From assembly GCF_011250515.1 (NCBI RefSeq), contig NZ_JAANOP010000002.1, positions 124,001 through 188,000 on the forward strand: a DNA stretch of 64,000 nucleotides. The letters are read 5' to 3'. A model generated the notes under the pieces. That model was not told where the DNA came from. It did no database searches and was given only the letters and a program-made list of their open reading frames with translations. Every line of letters starts with the position of its first letter. Within the stretch, counting starts at the first letter, position 1. Made by a program: the position numbers and the translations under genes. This document shows positions 62,141-64,000 of this stretch, in pieces. This stretch comes from Aquirufa ecclesiirivi. Its GTDB lineage: Bacteria; Bacteroidota; Bacteroidia; Cytophagales; Spirosomataceae.

Positions 62141-63439
62141 CTAGACTAATTTTTCAATTTCATTTTTATCTTGGACCATTTCCACATTCATGAATCGAAT
62201 GAATATCAAGAATGATACCCAATAGGCAAAATCCATTGGTCTCCCTGAAGTAAACATTCCAACAAAAGTATTTAAATAGAATAGACCAATAAAGTTTTGA
62301 AAGATGGTATTCGATTTAAAGCAGCGGTACGCAAAATATAAAAAGGTAATATGAAAACCAGCAAATAAAATAAATCCAAAAATTCCAAAATTCACCAATG
62401 ATTCTAACATGGGGATATCTATGTAACGATAACGATAACCATGCCCGAAAACAAAATCAATTTTACTGGTATTCCATAATTGCTTGATGTAATTAATGTT
62501 ATTTACACGCCCCATAGCTGATTCATCCACCTCAGAACTCTTTCCCAAGGTTACCCCTGTGCTCATGGCTCTTATAAAAAGGTTGAAAAATGAGTTATAA
62601 TAGGAATCAAATAATTCGATTATTCTAAGTTTAGTAGCGAAGTAATATAAATTACCAATTGCTACTGCATAAAAGATATAGGATTGCCTCTTGATGTTTG
62701 TAAATACACTTTTCACAGGTACCATGAAAAATAGAATACAAGGTAAGGCCAATAGCAAAGTTAAAATAGTGGCCCTTGTTTGAGTTAAAACAATGACAAT
62801 CAGACTGAACCATACGTTGATATGCGCTAATAGTCTAGTTAAATATACATGTGGGACTTTGATCGAGTCCCAATTTCTATTGATGATTAAAAAAGAAATC
62901 AAAAAGCCAGCTAAACCATTTCTACTGTATATATAGGGGTTTCCTGTAAAGTTTTCAGTAGTCTTGCTAGTGTACTGCACAGTAGCTCGTGTTCCAAATA
63001 CGTAATTGGGATTCGTTGCGACTGAATATATCAAAGCACAACTTGTTAAAAAAGTAATGATTAAGATGAGTACAGGTAAGTATTTTTGAACTTGATTATC
63101 TACTCGCAATAAGGAAAAGAAAAAACCAAATATTAGGGCAAAGTTGATCAAATCCGTGTTAAACATGGTCATTTCTTTATTCATCAAAAAGAAATAAATC
63201 ATGGCAACACTGAAAAATGTACCACCTAATAATAATAGAAATGTATTTGGTTTGTGGCCAACCTTGGCATGAAAATGATTGAGCATCAATACCAGACCAG
63301 AAACATAAACGATACCCGTAAAAACAGAACCTCCGCCGAAGCCTAACTTTTCTTTGAAAAAATAAATTAATGGAGGGGCAATCCAGAATATCACTATTCC
63401 TATCGCATTTTTAACCAAGGTGATTTGCTTAATGGTCAA
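62141..63439 (-). CDS. O-antigen polymerase/ligase-like membrane protein (Wzy/WaaL type)
   Basis: This 432-residue membrane protein has about ten to eleven hydrophobic segments and a large periplasmic loop (about 280-345, TGVTLGKSSEVDESAMGRVN to FVFGHGYRYRYID) before the last helices, as in Wzy polymerases and O-antigen ligases. TQTRATILTLLLALP (about 219-233) matches the Wzy_C-type RAxxL segment. Polymerase and ligase cannot be told apart here. No Wzx flippase is seen in the window. Upstream lies tRNA-Arg, 57 bases away. Confidence 0.82.
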   Translation of the reverse strand: MTIKQITLVKNAIGIVIFWIAPPLIYFFKEKLGFGGGSVFTGIVYVSGLVLMLNHFHAKVGHKPNTFLLLLGGTFFSVAMIYFFLMNKEMTMFNTDLINFALIFGFFFSLLRVDNQVQKYLPVLILIITFLTSCALIYSVATNPNYVFGTRATVQYTSKTTENFTGNPYIYSRNGLAGFLISFLIINRNWDSIKVPHVYLTRLLAHINVWFSLIVIVLTQTRATILTLLLALPCILFFMVPVKSVFTNIKRQSYIFYAVAIGNLYYFATKLRIIELFDSYYNSFFNLFIRAMSTGVTLGKSSEVDESAMGRVNNINYIKQLWNTSKIDFVFGHGYRYRYIDIPMLESLVNFGIFGFILFAGFHITFLYFAYRCFKSNTIFQNFIGLFYLNTFVGMFTSGRPMDFAYWVSFLIFIRFMNVEMVQDKNEIEKLV

Positions 63440-63496
63440 CGCTTTGTAGGAAGGCTAGAAATGATTGATACGATATGAAAGTCAAAAGACTTTTAG

Positions 63497-63570
<74 letters not shown>

Positions 63571-63626
63571 TAAAAATAAATAGTCAATTTATTCTTGGTG
63601 CAAGCACTGTTAAATAAATTGACTAT
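63571..63626 (-). terminator. 14-bp hairpin plus T-rich tract between tRNA-Pro and tRNA-Arg
   Basis: ATAGTCAATTTATT (63580-63593) and AATAAATTGACTAT (63613-63626) are perfect complements with a 19-base loop. On the minus strand the hairpin begins 4 bases after tRNA-Pro and runs into TTTATTTTTA that touches the tRNA-Arg 5' end. It resembles an AT-rich terminator or a processing stem; which of the two is uncertain. Confidence 0.55.
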
Positions 63627-63630
63627 ATTG

Positions 63631-63704
63631 TCGGGGTGGCAGGATTCGAACCTACGACCTCTTGGTCCCAAACCAAGCGCGATACCGGGCTACGCTACAC
63701 CCCG
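63631..63704 (-). tRNA. tRNA-Pro (TGG)
   Basis: The 74-base tRNA has acceptor CGGGGTG/CACCCCG, anticodon stem CTTGG/CCAAG with loop TTTGGGA giving TGG, and T arm GTAGG-TTCGAAT-CCTGC (one G-U). A73 follows; CCA is not encoded. It lies 12 bases after tRNA-Ser. Confidence 0.96.
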
Positions 63705-63716
63705 AAAAAAACACTG

Positions 63717-63803
63717 CGGAGAGAGAGGGATTCGAACCCTCGGTACCGTTGCCAGTACGACAGTTTAGCAAACTGTTCCTTTCGGCCTCTCAGGCATCTC
63801 TCC
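63717..63803 (-). tRNA. tRNA-Ser (GCT)
   Basis: The 87-base class II tRNA has acceptor GGAGAGA/TCTCTCC, anticodon stem ACAGT/ACTGT with loop TTGCTAA giving GCT, a long variable arm, and T arm GAGGG-TTCGAAT-CCCTC. G73 fits serine. It is first in the Ser-Pro-Arg cluster. Confidence 0.96.
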
Positions 63804-63820
63804 TAGCATTTAAGAGAGCA

Positions 63821-63828
63821 CAAATGTA
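63821..63828 (-). promoter_or_regulatory. candidate -7 element of the tRNA-Ser-Pro-Arg cluster
   Basis: On the minus strand this reads TACATTTG, matching TAnnTTTG, with its last base 18 bases before the tRNA-Ser 5' end. The nearest TTG upstream is 25 bases away (63856-63854), longer than ideal. Confidence 0.5.
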
Positions 63829-63866
63829 GTAATTTTTTTTGAATATCGAAATTCAAAATTGAAATT

Positions 63867-64000
63867 TTATTTAAAAATATCGAAACTTGAAACACTTTTT
63901 CCTTCCAAGCTTGTTTTACCCATTAAAAACTGATCAATATTTCTAGCAGCCTCTCTTCCTTCGGAAATTGCCCATACTACTAAAGACTGTCCGCGTCTTG
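63867..64000 (-). CDS. gltD: glutamate synthase small subunit, 3' end only
   Basis: The last 44 codons to a TAA at 63869-63867 read [27 protein letters not shown], then a short tail. [16 protein letters not shown] is the conserved C-terminal FAD/NADPH-domain end of GltD, which supplies electrons to glutamate synthase. The 5' part is outside the window. The gene ends 63 bases before the tRNA-Ser 5' end on the same strand. Confidence 0.85.
   Translation of the reverse strand, partial: RRGQSLVVWAISEGREAARNIDQFLMGKTSLEGKSVSSFDIFK

Noticed and set aside
63478-63493. AAAGTC-AAAA-GACTTT as terminator of tRNA-Arg
   Set aside because: The 6-bp stem is AT-rich with only a short T run on the minus strand, too weak to list as a terminator.

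Overview
The window is AT-rich and almost completely coding, and it fits a Bacteroidota chromosome, most likely of the Cytophagales type (family or genus is inference). The evidence is the promoter style (TTG, 19-20 bases, TAnnTTTG), an OmpA protein with a PD40 propeller, a very long multi-SLBB Wza-like exporter, the ftsX/DUF3098/uppP/truB/ribF cluster, and separate parC and parE genes of the Bacteroidota type. I see no insertion sequences, phage genes, CRISPR arrays or rRNA. No gene-free stretch exceeds 300 bases.

Positions 1-10780 form an L-fucose utilisation locus. A minus-strand operon of about ten genes with gaps of 0-22 bases runs from the fucose permease (9133) down to a truncated M19 dipeptidase (1). 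In between lie a mutarotase, a UxaA-family dehydratase, two SDR dehydrogenases, an FAH-family diketo-acid hydrolase, an amidohydrolase lactonase, an SGNH esterase and a D-threonine-aldolase-like PLP enzyme. A secreted GH29 alpha-L-fucosidase is divergent. Together they can release L-fucose, import it and break it down without phosphorylation to pyruvate and lactate. The last two genes look like a D-amino-acid arm attached to the sugar operon.

Positions 10746-35110 are mostly housekeeping: dapA, ligA, rpe, an OmpA/PD40 protein with an acyltransferase/GT2/flavin-mutase-like trio, an ahpC-ahpD/oxyR peroxide-defence module with a recognisable OxyR site, parC, a CoA-type Nudix hydrolase, an FAD dehydrogenase, a DUF255 protein, ruvC, a polysaccharide deacetylase, tatD, an orphan ABC ATPase, a xylulokinase and tRNA-Leu.

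Positions 35182-46566 hold a MacB-type permease, a conserved secreted protein of unknown function, and the first polysaccharide block on the minus strand: SLBB exporter, Wzz-like protein, Wzm, Wzt, sugar aminotransferase and GT-C-like membrane protein. Positions 46689-55795 are housekeeping again: parE, etfBA, a DUF151 nuclease, ftsX, DUF3098, uppP, truB, ribF and pheA. Positions 55885-63439 form a second polysaccharide block: a WecA/TagO-type initiating transferase, a WcaF-like acetyltransferase, four glycosyltransferases and an O-antigen polymerase/ligase-like protein. The window closes with a tRNA-Ser/Pro/Arg cluster and the 3' end of gltD.

Two structural traits stand out. Nine of ten convergent protein-gene pairs overlap at their stop codons, leaving no room for terminators between them. 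Several divergent promoter regions carry paired TAnnTTTG elements, in one case as a perfect palindrome.
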